Shown here: piece after piece, positions 14,258-20,164 of the stretch
Layout of the letters: every line of letters starts with the position of its first letter
How positions within the stretch are numbered: position 1 is the first letter of the stretch
NCBI GenBank assembly: GCA_964242735.1
Contig: CAXTAK010000030.1
Coordinates: 1-20,164 of the forward strand
Length of the DNA stretch: 20,164 bases
DNA from: CADCUY01 sp964242735
Lineage (GTDB): Bacteria; Actinomycetota; Actinomycetes; Actinomycetales; Quadrisphaeraceae
Direction of reading: 5' to 3'
The notes under the pieces: generated by a model
What the model was told of the DNA's origin: nothing
Databases searched by the model: none
What the model saw: only the letters and a program-made list of their open reading frames with translations
Position numbers and translations under genes: made by a program

Positions 14258-14650
14258 CTAGTCCCTTCTGCGATTGCGCCTGCGGATCACGGCGAAAGTG
14301 AACCCCCATGATGCGGCGGAGACACATAGGGCCATGAAGGTGACGATGATAGCGGCTATCGGCCCCTGGGGGTCGCCTTCATTGATAACCTGAACCCAGA
14401 ATATTACTGACAAGGGCGTGGCGCCCAGCAGGGGACCGACGACAAGTCCCATCCGCCCCAATCCTAGGGTGCCGATGACAGTTGCGACCGCCACCAGCCC
14501 CATCGCCAGTGTCAAGGCGAGAGCACCGCCGTACAGCAGTAGTTCCCATGAAAGCGCACCCCCTATGGCACTCAGGGCGGTCGCCACCAGGGTGGCGGCA
14601 ATCCTCCTGCCTAGGAGACTCGCCCCCGTCTTCTTGAAATCGCCTGTCAC
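14258..14650 (-). CDS. Four-helix membrane protein with EGDP-G motif
   Basis: A 130-residue protein from GTG at 14650, with AAGGG 6 nt upstream. There are four hydrophobic segments: about 18-36, 37-60, 64-88 and 98-120. The loop W-V-Q-V-I-N-E-G-D-P-Q-G between helices 3 and 4 matches that of the 62-residue neighbour. The C-terminal tail is basic (R-R-R-N-R-R-R-D). The inner-membrane location is clear; the function is not. GC is lower than in the flanking core genes. After the TAG stop the frame stays open for about 40 codons through the 16-bp repeat. It resembles small membrane cargo proteins, possibly an immunity-type protein, without proof. Confidence 0.65.
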   Translation of the reverse strand: MTGDFKKTGASLLGRRIAATLVATALSAIGGALSWELLLYGGALALTLAMGLVAVATVIGTLGLGRMGLVVGPLLGATPLSVIFWVQVINEGDPQGPIAAIIVTFMALCVSAASWGFTFAVIRRRNRRRD

Positions 14651-14880
14651 GATGTACCCTTATATCTCATTCCACTCAGTTCTGGACAAGGTGCTCGGCC
14701 CAGCGGATCCGAAACCTTGGGGTGCCGACCTGGCGACCGCGGTGTCCTCGTCGGCGCGCGAGCCCGTGTCCGGTGCCGTGAAGAACACCGCAGCGGTCAT
14801 CAAGGCCTCGACTGGTGGAGGGCAGCTGGAGGCGCTGAGCACCTGCTCACCGGGCCGCGGTCAGCGCACGGTCGTCGAGG

Positions 14881-15033
14881 TCACCGGCTCGTTGCCAGCC
14901 CCGTGAAGGGGCGAGGAGGGCCCGCCCGCCCGCGAAAGAGGCGCACCGCGTAGCCGGTGGTGGCGGCCATGGAGGTTCCGGCGGCCAGTCCGAAGGTCAG
15001 CAGGAAGGAGCCCACAGGCCACAGCGGGCCGCT
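14881..15033 (-). pseudogene. In-frame 3' extension beyond the amber codon
   Basis: Fifty codons in the same frame as the upstream membrane gene contain a hydrophobic helix and a basic C-terminus (V-R-L-F-R-G-R-A-G-P-P). A plus-strand frame (14651-14906) overlaps this DNA but has no start signal. I read the stretch as the severed last part of the membrane gene. Confidence 0.5.
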
Positions 15034-15690
15034 CTAGGGGCCGAGGGCGGCCCACAGCGTCCAGACGAGCCAGAAGCCGGCGGTGATGCCGCCGGCGACC
15101 ACGGGCGGGTTCCAGCGCCACGCGAGGAGGATGGTGGCCACCCCGACGGTCAGCGCGCACCCCGCCACCTGTGCCGGGGTGTAGGGGCCGTGCAGCCCTG
15201 GTGCGCCGGCGATCTCGTAGTAGGTGGTGTCCCAGCCCAGCCAGGCCCCCCAGATGGCAGCACCCACGAGTGCACAACTGCCCGGGAGGATCCAGGGGCG
15301 CCCGCCGGCACCCGGTTCAGCACGGCTGGCGGGACCGACGCCGCCAGCTGTAGCAGCGCCAGCCCTCTGGCGCCGATGCTCCCGCACCAGGGCGACCACC
15401 CCTCGGTGCAGGACCACGTTGAGCACCGCCGGGAGGATGGCGACCATCGCGTAGCCCAGGGGTCCCATGGTCTCCCAGGGAAGGGGCGCGAAGCGGAACA
15501 CGAAGACCGCCGCCCAGGGCAGCCCAAGGGGCGACAGGAACGACACGGCGATGCTGGCGAGATCCTCCAGACCCACCGCGAGCAGGACCAGGGCGGCCAC
15601 GGACAGCGCCGCGACCACCACCGCGTGCTGGGTGAGCAAGGTCCACCTGGCGGGCCGGTGCAGCCAGTGCAGCCGGTCAGCTCTGCTCAT
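15034..15690 (-). CDS. Multi-pass membrane protein, probably cut short by an amber codon
   Basis: 218 residues from ATG at 15690, with GGAGG immediately upstream. Six hydrophobic segments are visible: about 22-42, 46-68, 74-95, 133-155, 172-190 and 195-216. No family is recognised; P-P-V-V-A-G-G-I-T-A-G-F-W near the end is distinctive. The TAG at 15036-15034 comes directly after the sixth helix. The same frame then stays open for 50 codons to a TGA at 14883-14881 and encodes a seventh hydrophobic helix (L-W-P-V-G-S-F-L-L-T-F) and a basic tail. Third positions in this extension are about 86% GC against about 66% and 72% at positions one and two, a coding pattern. The gene is therefore probably a recent nonsense mutant of a roughly 269-residue protein, or it is read through. 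Confidence 0.6.
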   Translation of the reverse strand: MSRADRLHWLHRPARWTLLTQHAVVVAALSVAALVLLAVGLEDLASIAVSFLSPLGLPWAAVFVFRFAPLPWETMGPLGYAMVAILPAVLNVVLHRGVVALVREHRRQRAGAATAGGVGPASRAEPGAGGRPWILPGSCALVGAAIWGAWLGWDTTYYEIAGAPGLHGPYTPAQVAGCALTVGVATILLAWRWNPPVVAGGITAGFWLVWTLWAALGP

Positions 15691-16159
15691 GCGCCTCCGT
15701 AATTTCCTCCACCCGCCGTGATCCACTACCGGGGCGCAAGATCGTCTCTCCCGGGGCGATGGACGGTCAAGCGCCCACCGGGTGAATCCCGAATACGACG
15801 ACCACGTCGGACAGCGGCACGACGAGGAACTCACCAACGACACCAGCAGCCGACCCCACCCGTAGATAACACCCTTTACCTACGGGTGCGGTCAGGGCTC
15901 AGTGAGTGCTCACGAGGCGGTGCTGGGTCGTGCGGTCGTGTCCAGTTCAGGTAGGTCCACCGCGCGCAGTGATGGCCGGGGGAGGAGGCGTGGGATTTCT
16001 TGCCGAGGCGACCGGGCTTGCCCGCGGCGGGGTGGCGGCTCGGCAGTGGCCCGGTTTGAGGGGTCAGGTCCGTCCGCTCTGGGTGAGTGGTCAGGCCCGG
16101 GGCACCTGCTCGAGGGCGTTGCAGGCCAGTTCCTCGAGGTCGGGACCAGGCACGACCCG
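15691..16159. other. 469-bp gap
   Basis: It contains the inverted repeat at 15857-15888. It also contains the 22-codon in-frame continuation after the small membrane gene (16159-16091). Plus-strand frames at 15902-16193 are Arg/Gly-rich shadows. I see no further gene. Confidence 0.5.
15857..15888. terminator. 9-bp inverted repeat with 14-nt spacer
   Basis: CACCCGTAG (15857-15865) and CTACGGGTG (15880-15888) pair exactly. It lies downstream of the small membrane gene and about 170 nt upstream of the next gene on that strand. It could be a terminator of the first or an operator of the second. Confidence 0.45.
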
Positions 16160-16366
16160 CTACTTCCTCTGCCGGGATTTTCCTCGTGAGTAGTACACGA
16201 TGGTCGCGGTGATGACTGCGGGTACCGCTATCCGCCCGAGTCGCACCCAGTAGTCATCGAAGGAGCCGTGCAAGAGACTGGATGCCGCTGCGGCGGCAGG
16301 AATCCCGACCAGCAGGCAGACCACCACGATCAGGGGTGGCTTGGTCGATCCTCTGGTGCGGCCCAT
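16160..16366 (-). CDS. Small two-helix membrane protein
   Basis: 68 residues from ATG at 16366. The basic N-terminus M-G-R-T-R-G-S-T-K is followed by helix P-L-I-V-V-V-C-L-L-V-G-I-P. A short polar loop with F-D-D-Y-W-V-R comes next, then helix I-A-V-P-A-V-I-T-A-T-I-V-Y-Y and a basic tail S-R-G-K-S-R-Q-R-K. No family is recognised. The stop is TAG (16162-16160). The same frame continues for 22 codons to a TGA at 16093-16091, reading D-L-E-E-L-A-C-N-A-L-E-Q-V with strong third-position GC. As in the neighbouring membrane gene, an amber codon may have shortened it. The extension is short enough that chance cannot be excluded. Confidence 0.6.
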   Translation of the reverse strand: MGRTRGSTKPPLIVVVCLLVGIPAAAAASSLLHGSFDDYWVRLGRIAVPAVITATIVYYSRGKSRQRK

Positions 16367-16623
16367 TGTGCTCGCCTCGTGGCTTCTCCCCCAGTTCCGG
16401 CTGTTGTGCTCAGGACAGTACCGACCAGGCGCGGTCGCGGTGAGCGGTCCGGGTGACGTGGTGGTCGGGCATTGCTGGCGGGGGTCGACGGCGTTGGTAG
16501 GTCTGGTGCTGGTCACTGGGTGCTGCAGGTCGCCGCTGCGAGCGTCGACCACGGGGCGCGAGCGGCGCCCGGTCTGTGCGGGCACACCAGCGGGTGCCGA
16601 GCTGACCCGCTGATCGGAGCCGC

Positions 16624-17862
16624 TCAGGGCCGCAGGTACCAGCGGCGGGCGTGCAGGAGGCCGGCGAGGGTGACCCAGGCGGTGAGCAGGACCAGGGACC
16701 AGGTCAGTTGCACCTGCCCGGTGACGGCGAGGGCCTCGGCGGTGGCGTGCGCGAGGGAGGGTTGACCGTCGGGTGCGGGGGTGTTGATCAGGACCAGGAC
16801 GAGCAGGTGGCTGCCGAAGTAGACCAGCAGGCTGTTGCGGCCCAGGGCCAGCAGCGGCCAAGCGGCAGCGTCCGCACGGCGTGACCGGGTCTTCGGGCGG
16901 GTGGTCTGGTCGAGGAGCAGGTGACCGGCCAGGAGCACCAGGACCACCGCGGCAGCCACGGGCAGGGCGAACGGCGCGGTCCACAGCCGCTTCATCGCCG
17001 GGACCCCCGGCGCGAGCAGCGTGACCGCCACGGCGGCGAGGGCGAGAGCCGCGGCGAGCCCGAGCAGGGGGAGCACGGCCCCACGAGGACTCCGGGTGGG
17101 CCCTGCGCCGTCGCGGCGCTGGCGCGTGGAGAGCAGCGCGTGCCCGGCCGCCGCCCCGGCGCTGGCGCTGATGCACGCCCCGAGCAGGGCGACGAGGCCC
17201 TCGGGGTCGTGTCCGCGGGCGCCGGCGGCGTACAGGTGCCCCGCCCCGAAGACCGCGGTGTCGATGGCCTGCGAGGGGTTGCACCCCGGGGTCAGCTCCC
17301 CACCGGGGCAGGCGCCTGCCCACAGCGCGAGCAGCCCGGTGTGGGCGGCGGCGAGCACCGCAGTGATGACCACCCAGCCGCGGGCGGTGCGGGTGAGCAG
17401 GTGCCCCAGGGCGATCAGGAGCACCACCGCGGCGTACAGCTGCAGCACCCCGGTCAGGCGGAACACCGGCCACCCGGCCCAACCGGTGGTCACCAGGACC
17501 CCGGCCAGGGTGAAGACCAGCCCGGCGGTGGTGAGCACGAGGGCCCGGCGCAGCATCGGGCGCACGGCGATGCGCCGGCGGTAGGCGAAGGCCAGCCCGC
17601 ACCCGGTCAGGGTGACGAAGACGGGGAAGACGACGTCGAGCGGGTGCACCCCCGCCCACGGGGCGTGGTCGAACCATCCCGGGGGCGCCAGGAGGCTGTC
17701 GGCGACCACGCTGACGACGAGCATCAGCCCGCGCACCGCGTCCAGGCTCACGATCCTCGCCCCCGACGGCGCGGCGAGGCTTCCTGCCTGCGCCTCCCGC
17801 GGGCCCGCCGGTGCCGGGGCTGTCGGGGTCAGCCGCAGGTGCCGTCCGCGCGCCACCGGCAC
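16624..17862 (-). CDS. HGSNAT/COG4299-like membrane acyltransferase
   Basis: Up to 412 residues with about ten or more hydrophobic helices. The signature near the N-terminus is R-I-V-S-L-D-A-V-R-G at 36-45, then W-A-G-V-H-P-L-D-V-V-F-P-V-F-V at 69-83, typical of heparan-alpha-glucosaminide acetyltransferase-like (COG4299, DUF1624/5009) proteins. These move an acyl group across the membrane onto cell-surface sugars. A conserved L-G-R-N-S-L-L-V-Y-F-G-S-H lies in the C-terminal third. The GTG at 17862 overlaps the end of the CWB2 gene by 34 nt, implying one operon. The first 35 residues are Pro/Ala-rich and unconserved, so a later start such as the GTG at 17751 is possible. The partner gene suggests a cell-envelope role. 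The family is fairly sure; the substrate is unknown. Confidence 0.8.
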   Translation of the reverse strand: MPVARGRHLRLTPTAPAPAGPREAQAGSLAAPSGARIVSLDAVRGLMLVVSVVADSLLAPPGWFDHAPWAGVHPLDVVFPVFVTLTGCGLAFAYRRRIAVRPMLRRALVLTTAGLVFTLAGVLVTTGWAGWPVFRLTGVLQLYAAVVLLIALGHLLTRTARGWVVITAVLAAAHTGLLALWAGACPGGELTPGCNPSQAIDTAVFGAGHLYAAGARGHDPEGLVALLGACISASAGAAAGHALLSTRQRRDGAGPTRSPRGAVLPLLGLAAALALAAVAVTLLAPGVPAMKRLWTAPFALPVAAAVVLVLLAGHLLLDQTTRPKTRSRRADAAAWPLLALGRNSLLVYFGSHLLVLVLINTPAPDGQPSLAHATAEALAVTGQVQLTWSLVLLTAWVTLAGLLHARRWYLRP

Positions 17863-18977
17863 CCGTTCTTGTCCAGAGCGGCCTCGACCTCGGGCAGGAC
17901 CGTCTCGGGGACCACGTCGGGCCCGCCCATGACCCAGGCCCGGTGCAGGGGAAGGAAGGGGTCGGCGATCGCGGTGCGCACACTGGCCGGCAGGGCGCCG
18001 GGGCCGGTGAGGGCCCCGCGCGTGGAGACCTGGTACCTGCGGGCGTGGAAGGTGGCGATACCGACCAGGGCGTCGGGGAAGTCCTCCCCGGTGGCGATGA
18101 CGATGTCGCGGGGCAGTTCCTCACCGTTGCCCGAGGTCGATGCCAGCGCCCGGGCGGAGGTCTCGTACCGGTCTCCTCCGGCGATGGTGGTGATCCTCGG
18201 CTCGTGGGAGGCGAAGAAGCCCGGGGGGACGGCGCCGACCGCGGGCCCGCCCACGGCGGTGATGTGCAGCGGCTCCCCCTGGCGGTCCTCGGCCTGCAGG
18301 CACCGCTGGATCTCCGCGGCGCTCTCCTGGGGCATCTGGTACCCGTCGGTGAACAGCAGCGGGGTGCTGCCGGCGATGCCCGCGGCCGAGAGCCCGTCGG
18401 GGTAGCTGCGGCCGGTGGCCAGCACGAACCCGCACCCGAAGGTGGGGTTCCCCACGGGTTGGACGTGGCGGGCGATCGCGGCGGCGGTGGCGTACCGGTC
18501 CTCCCCTCCCAGGCGGGTGACCGAGAAGCCGAGCCCGGTGACGGCGTCCTCCACCGCTTCGCTGAGCACCTCGGTGGTGCCCAGGACGAACACCGTCCCG
18601 CCCGGCTCGACGACCCGGCGCAGCTCCTGCGCCACCCGCGGGTCCAGCGCGCTCCCACCGGTGAGCAGCATCGGGCCCAGCTCCACCGTCAGCGCCGCCC
18701 CGGCCAGGGCATCAGCGAACCCGTCGGCGCGGGCGACCACGGCGCCCTCGACCCCGCCATCGGGGAAGGCCATGCGTGAGGCCGCGACGCCGGTGGCGAC
18801 CCGGTCCTCACCGGCGATCCGCACCACCCGCTGGTCCACCGGCAACGGCGCCGACGTCGGCGGCCACACCGGGGCAGGGGCGGTAGAGGCGCCAGCGCCA
18901 CCCACACCGCCGACACCGACCACCACCGCGCCCAGCACCGCGCCCACCGCCCTGACAGCAGCCCGTCCCCGACCCAT
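17829..18977 (-). CDS. Secreted cell-wall-binding repeat 2 (CWB2) protein
   Basis: 382 residues from ATG at 18977. A signal peptide is clear: M-G-R-G-R-A-A, a hydrophobic stretch to about residue 28, and a likely cut after A-G-A at 28-30. The mature protein has three CWB2 (PF04122) repeats starting near R-I-A-G-E-D-R at 53, R-L-G-G-E-D-R-Y-A-T at 155 and I-A-G-G-D-R-Y-E-T at 265. Each has the (F/Y)(A/P)DAL/DGL element: F-A-D-A-L at 87, Y-P-D-G-L at 192 and F-P-D-A-L at 300. Such repeats bind cell-wall polymers and hold exoproteins on the surface of Gram-positive bacteria. No extra catalytic domain is present. The frame is open to 19214, but the signal peptide fixes the start. It is co-directional and overlapping with the acyltransferase gene. 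Confidence 0.9.
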   Translation of the reverse strand: MGRGRAAVRAVGAVLGAVVVGVGGVGGAGASTAPAPVWPPTSAPLPVDQRVVRIAGEDRVATGVAASRMAFPDGGVEGAVVARADGFADALAGAALTVELGPMLLTGGSALDPRVAQELRRVVEPGGTVFVLGTTEVLSEAVEDAVTGLGFSVTRLGGEDRYATAAAIARHVQPVGNPTFGCGFVLATGRSYPDGLSAAGIAGSTPLLFTDGYQMPQESAAEIQRCLQAEDRQGEPLHITAVGGPAVGAVPPGFFASHEPRITTIAGGDRYETSARALASTSGNGEELPRDIVIATGEDFPDALVGIATFHARRYQVSTRGALTGPGALPASVRTAIADPFLPLHRAWVMGGPDVVPETVLPEVEAALDKNGCRWRADGTCG

Positions 18978-19312
18978 CACACCCCCACACCCCGTCCAGT
19001 CCCCCGACCGGGCAACGTAACCCGCATGTACACGTCGACTGCGGAGCGTGACGTCGTGGCGCCCGCTCCCGCGGACCGCACGGCAGCATCCTGGCGCCGC
19101 CCTTCCCCCACCCCTGCCCAGCGTGGACGCGACCGTGCGCAGCGCACCTCTTTCTCGATCCCATCCACCGACCCGCGAGCAGGACGGAGCAGACGCCAAC
19201 GAAAATGAACACAAGTCTGCTTATGTCGTTGATTGGCGGAAGGTAGGCGCCCCGTTGCGGCGCTGACCTCGTCGACGACGAACCGATCAGGAGCCGCTGG
19301 GTCCCGGGCTGC
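18978..19312. other. 335-bp gap upstream of the CWB2 gene
   Basis: A TACGTT box on the minus strand (19019-19014) lies 36 nt before the CWB2 ATG and could be its -10 element. Plus-strand frames here are Arg-rich and unconvincing. I see no other feature. Confidence 0.35.
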
Positions 19313-19747
19313 TCACCCGGCCGCCGGCGCCGCGGCAGGTGGTATCTGATTGCCCTCGAAGATGCTCTCGTGCGGGTTGGAGTCGTCATCAGCGGTGCCG
19401 TTGCCGTCGACGAGCTCGCGGGTGCCCAAGGGTTCTCCCAGGGAGACTTCCACCGGCGCCAAGGGGTGTCCAAGGCAGTTGCCGCCGCGGCGGAGGTAGG
19501 TGCGCACCTCGATGACCACGGTGGTCGAGGTGAGGGACACCCGGGGCTCCGTGGTGTTCCCTGCCGCGCCCTGACCGCTGGTGCAGTCGAGCTCGTAGAC
19601 CAGGATGTTCACGGTCTCGCTGCCGGGATCCGGCACGTAGCCCTCGGGCAGGTACCAGACCGCCTCCTGGGTGCGGCCCACGACGGTGAGGACCAGCACG
19701 GTGATCGCGGCGACGACCACGACGCCTGCTGTGACCCACCTCTTCAT
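19313..19747 (-). CDS. Small membrane-anchored or exported protein
   Basis: 144 residues from ATG at 19747, with AGGAGG seven nt upstream, an excellent ribosome binding site. Residues 1-4 are M-K-R-W and residues 6-24 form one hydrophobic helix, either a signal anchor or an uncleaved signal. The rest is extracellular in character, rich in Thr, Val and Gly, with V-S-L-T-S-T-T-V-V-I-E-V-R-T-Y in the middle. A single cysteine pair (C-T-S near 55, N-C-L-G near 90) could form a disulfide. The end is A-P-A-A-G. No family is recognised. It starts 33 nt after the preceding gene on the strand and is likely co-transcribed with it. Confidence 0.75.
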   Translation of the reverse strand: MKRWVTAGVVVVAAITVLVLTVVGRTQEAVWYLPEGYVPDPGSETVNILVYELDCTSGQGAAGNTTEPRVSLTSTTVVIEVRTYLRRGGNCLGHPLAPVEVSLGEPLGTRELVDGNGTADDDSNPHESIFEGNQIPPAAAPAAG

Positions 19748-19780
19748 GCGCGCATCCTCCTGGTGGACCTGGGGCCGCCG

Positions 19781-20164
19781 TCAGTCCGCCGTGGCGAGGG
19801 TGATGTCGTAGATCGATGCCGTGGTCTCGGCGCGCCCGCACGTGGACGCCGCCGCGGGCCACAGGTCGAGGACCCAGTTGTCGGTCGGTCCCAGGTCGCG
19901 ACCGCCACCTCCGCCGGTGATCTCGTCACCGATGCGCACAGCCAGCCCCTCGGGCGTCCGGACCCCACCGCCGTCGGGCAGTGCTCTCGTCCCGGTCGGG
20001 AACACGATCGCGGACTGCCCTGATCCGTAGTCGTACCCCAGGCAGCCCTGCTCGATCACGACCAGCTGACCAGGATTGAGCGCTGCGTTCTGTGGGCCCC
20101 CTGGAAAACCGGCTCTCCTGACCCTTCCGTGGGCAGGTTCTTGATCATCGGTCTGGTAGGGCGG
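19781..20164 (-). CDS. C-terminal part of an exported-looking protein
   Basis: The frame is open from the right edge (codon 20164-20162) for 127 codons to a TGA at 19783-19781, so the start lies outside the window. A natural-looking stretch reads L-N-P-G-Q-L-V-V-I-E-Q-G-C-L-G-Y-D-Y-G-S. Later come G-G-G-V-R-T-P-E-G-L-A-V-R-I-G-D and a C-terminal S-I-Y-D-I-T-L-A-T-A-D. Two cysteines (in E-Q-G-C-L and S-T-C-G) may pair. It is beta-rich, without membrane helices in this part. No family is recognised. It is probably in an operon with the small anchored protein downstream, which has similar composition. Confidence 0.7.
   Translation of the reverse strand, partial: PPYQTDDQEPAHGRVRRAGFPGGPQNAALNPGQLVVIEQGCLGYDYGSGQSAIVFPTGTRALPDGGGVRTPEGLAVRIGDEITGGGGGRDLGPTDNWVLDLWPAAASTCGRAETTASIYDITLATAD

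Noticed and set aside
13936..14301. 121-codon plus-strand ORF
   Set aside because: Arg/Pro/Gly-rich with mixed codon use and no start signal. It crosses the 16-bp repeat and runs into the end of the minus-strand membrane gene.
14651..14906. Plus-strand frame with GC-rich codons (K-N-T-A-A-V-I-K-A-S-T)
   Set aside because: It has no ribosome binding site or homology I recognise, and it overlaps the better-supported minus-strand membrane-gene tail. It could be a gene fragment but cannot be supported.

Overview
The window is high-GC DNA with strong GC preference at third codon positions and many GTG starts. Several genes have TANNNT -10 boxes 6-7 nt before the start codon, as expected of leaderless transcripts. 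With a cell-wall-binding-repeat (CWB2) secreted protein, this points to an actinobacterium (Actinomycetota). I cannot name the genus. No rRNA, tRNA or CRISPR array is visible.

Layout. (1) 1-457, minus: start of a membrane-anchored NERD-domain (nuclease-related) protein that runs off the left edge. (2) 596-3597, minus: an ABC-type ATPase fused to a TOPRIM/DUF4435-like domain, resembling an AriA-AriB (PARIS) fusion, translationally coupled (ATGA) to a tyrosine recombinase. (3) 3763-4790, plus: an AbrB-type antitoxin, a PIN-domain toxin and a small acidic third ORF, behind a likely leaderless promoter with an operator-like inverted repeat. (4) 4983-6383, plus: a STAND-like P-loop NTPase with a C-terminal PD-(D/E)xK nuclease signature, lower in GC. 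(5) 6384-7041: no convincing gene; hexanucleotide repeat and inverted repeats. (6) 7042-7617, minus: a GNAT acetyltransferase. (7) 7894-10833, plus: an N-terminal Mrr-like nuclease fused to a NACHT NTPase (Avs/bNACHT style), abutted by a broken IS3-type orfA. (8) 11333-11866, plus: a second GNAT protein, then a bidirectional terminator. (9) 12030-12767, minus: a TIGR02391/Ymh-type protein with a HEPN-like R-x4-H motif behind an operator-like palindrome. (10) 12995-14906: a patchwork of lower-GC small genes, including two small membrane proteins sharing an EGDP-G motif, each near a copy of an exact 16-bp repeat. (11) 14881-16366, minus: two membrane genes, each with an in-frame amber stop followed by a further open frame. 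(12) 16624-20164, minus: an HGSNAT/COG4299-like membrane acyltransferase, a CWB2 protein, a small membrane-anchored protein and a partial exported-looking protein; this looks like ordinary chromosome.

Taken together, 0.6-13 kb reads as a defence/mobility island. It holds three NTPase-nuclease fusions of different architecture, a toxin-antitoxin module, a HEPN-like protein, an integrase and IS debris. The 13-16 kb stretch looks like a rearrangement zone with small cargo genes. All functional calls are from motifs read by eye; no database search was run.
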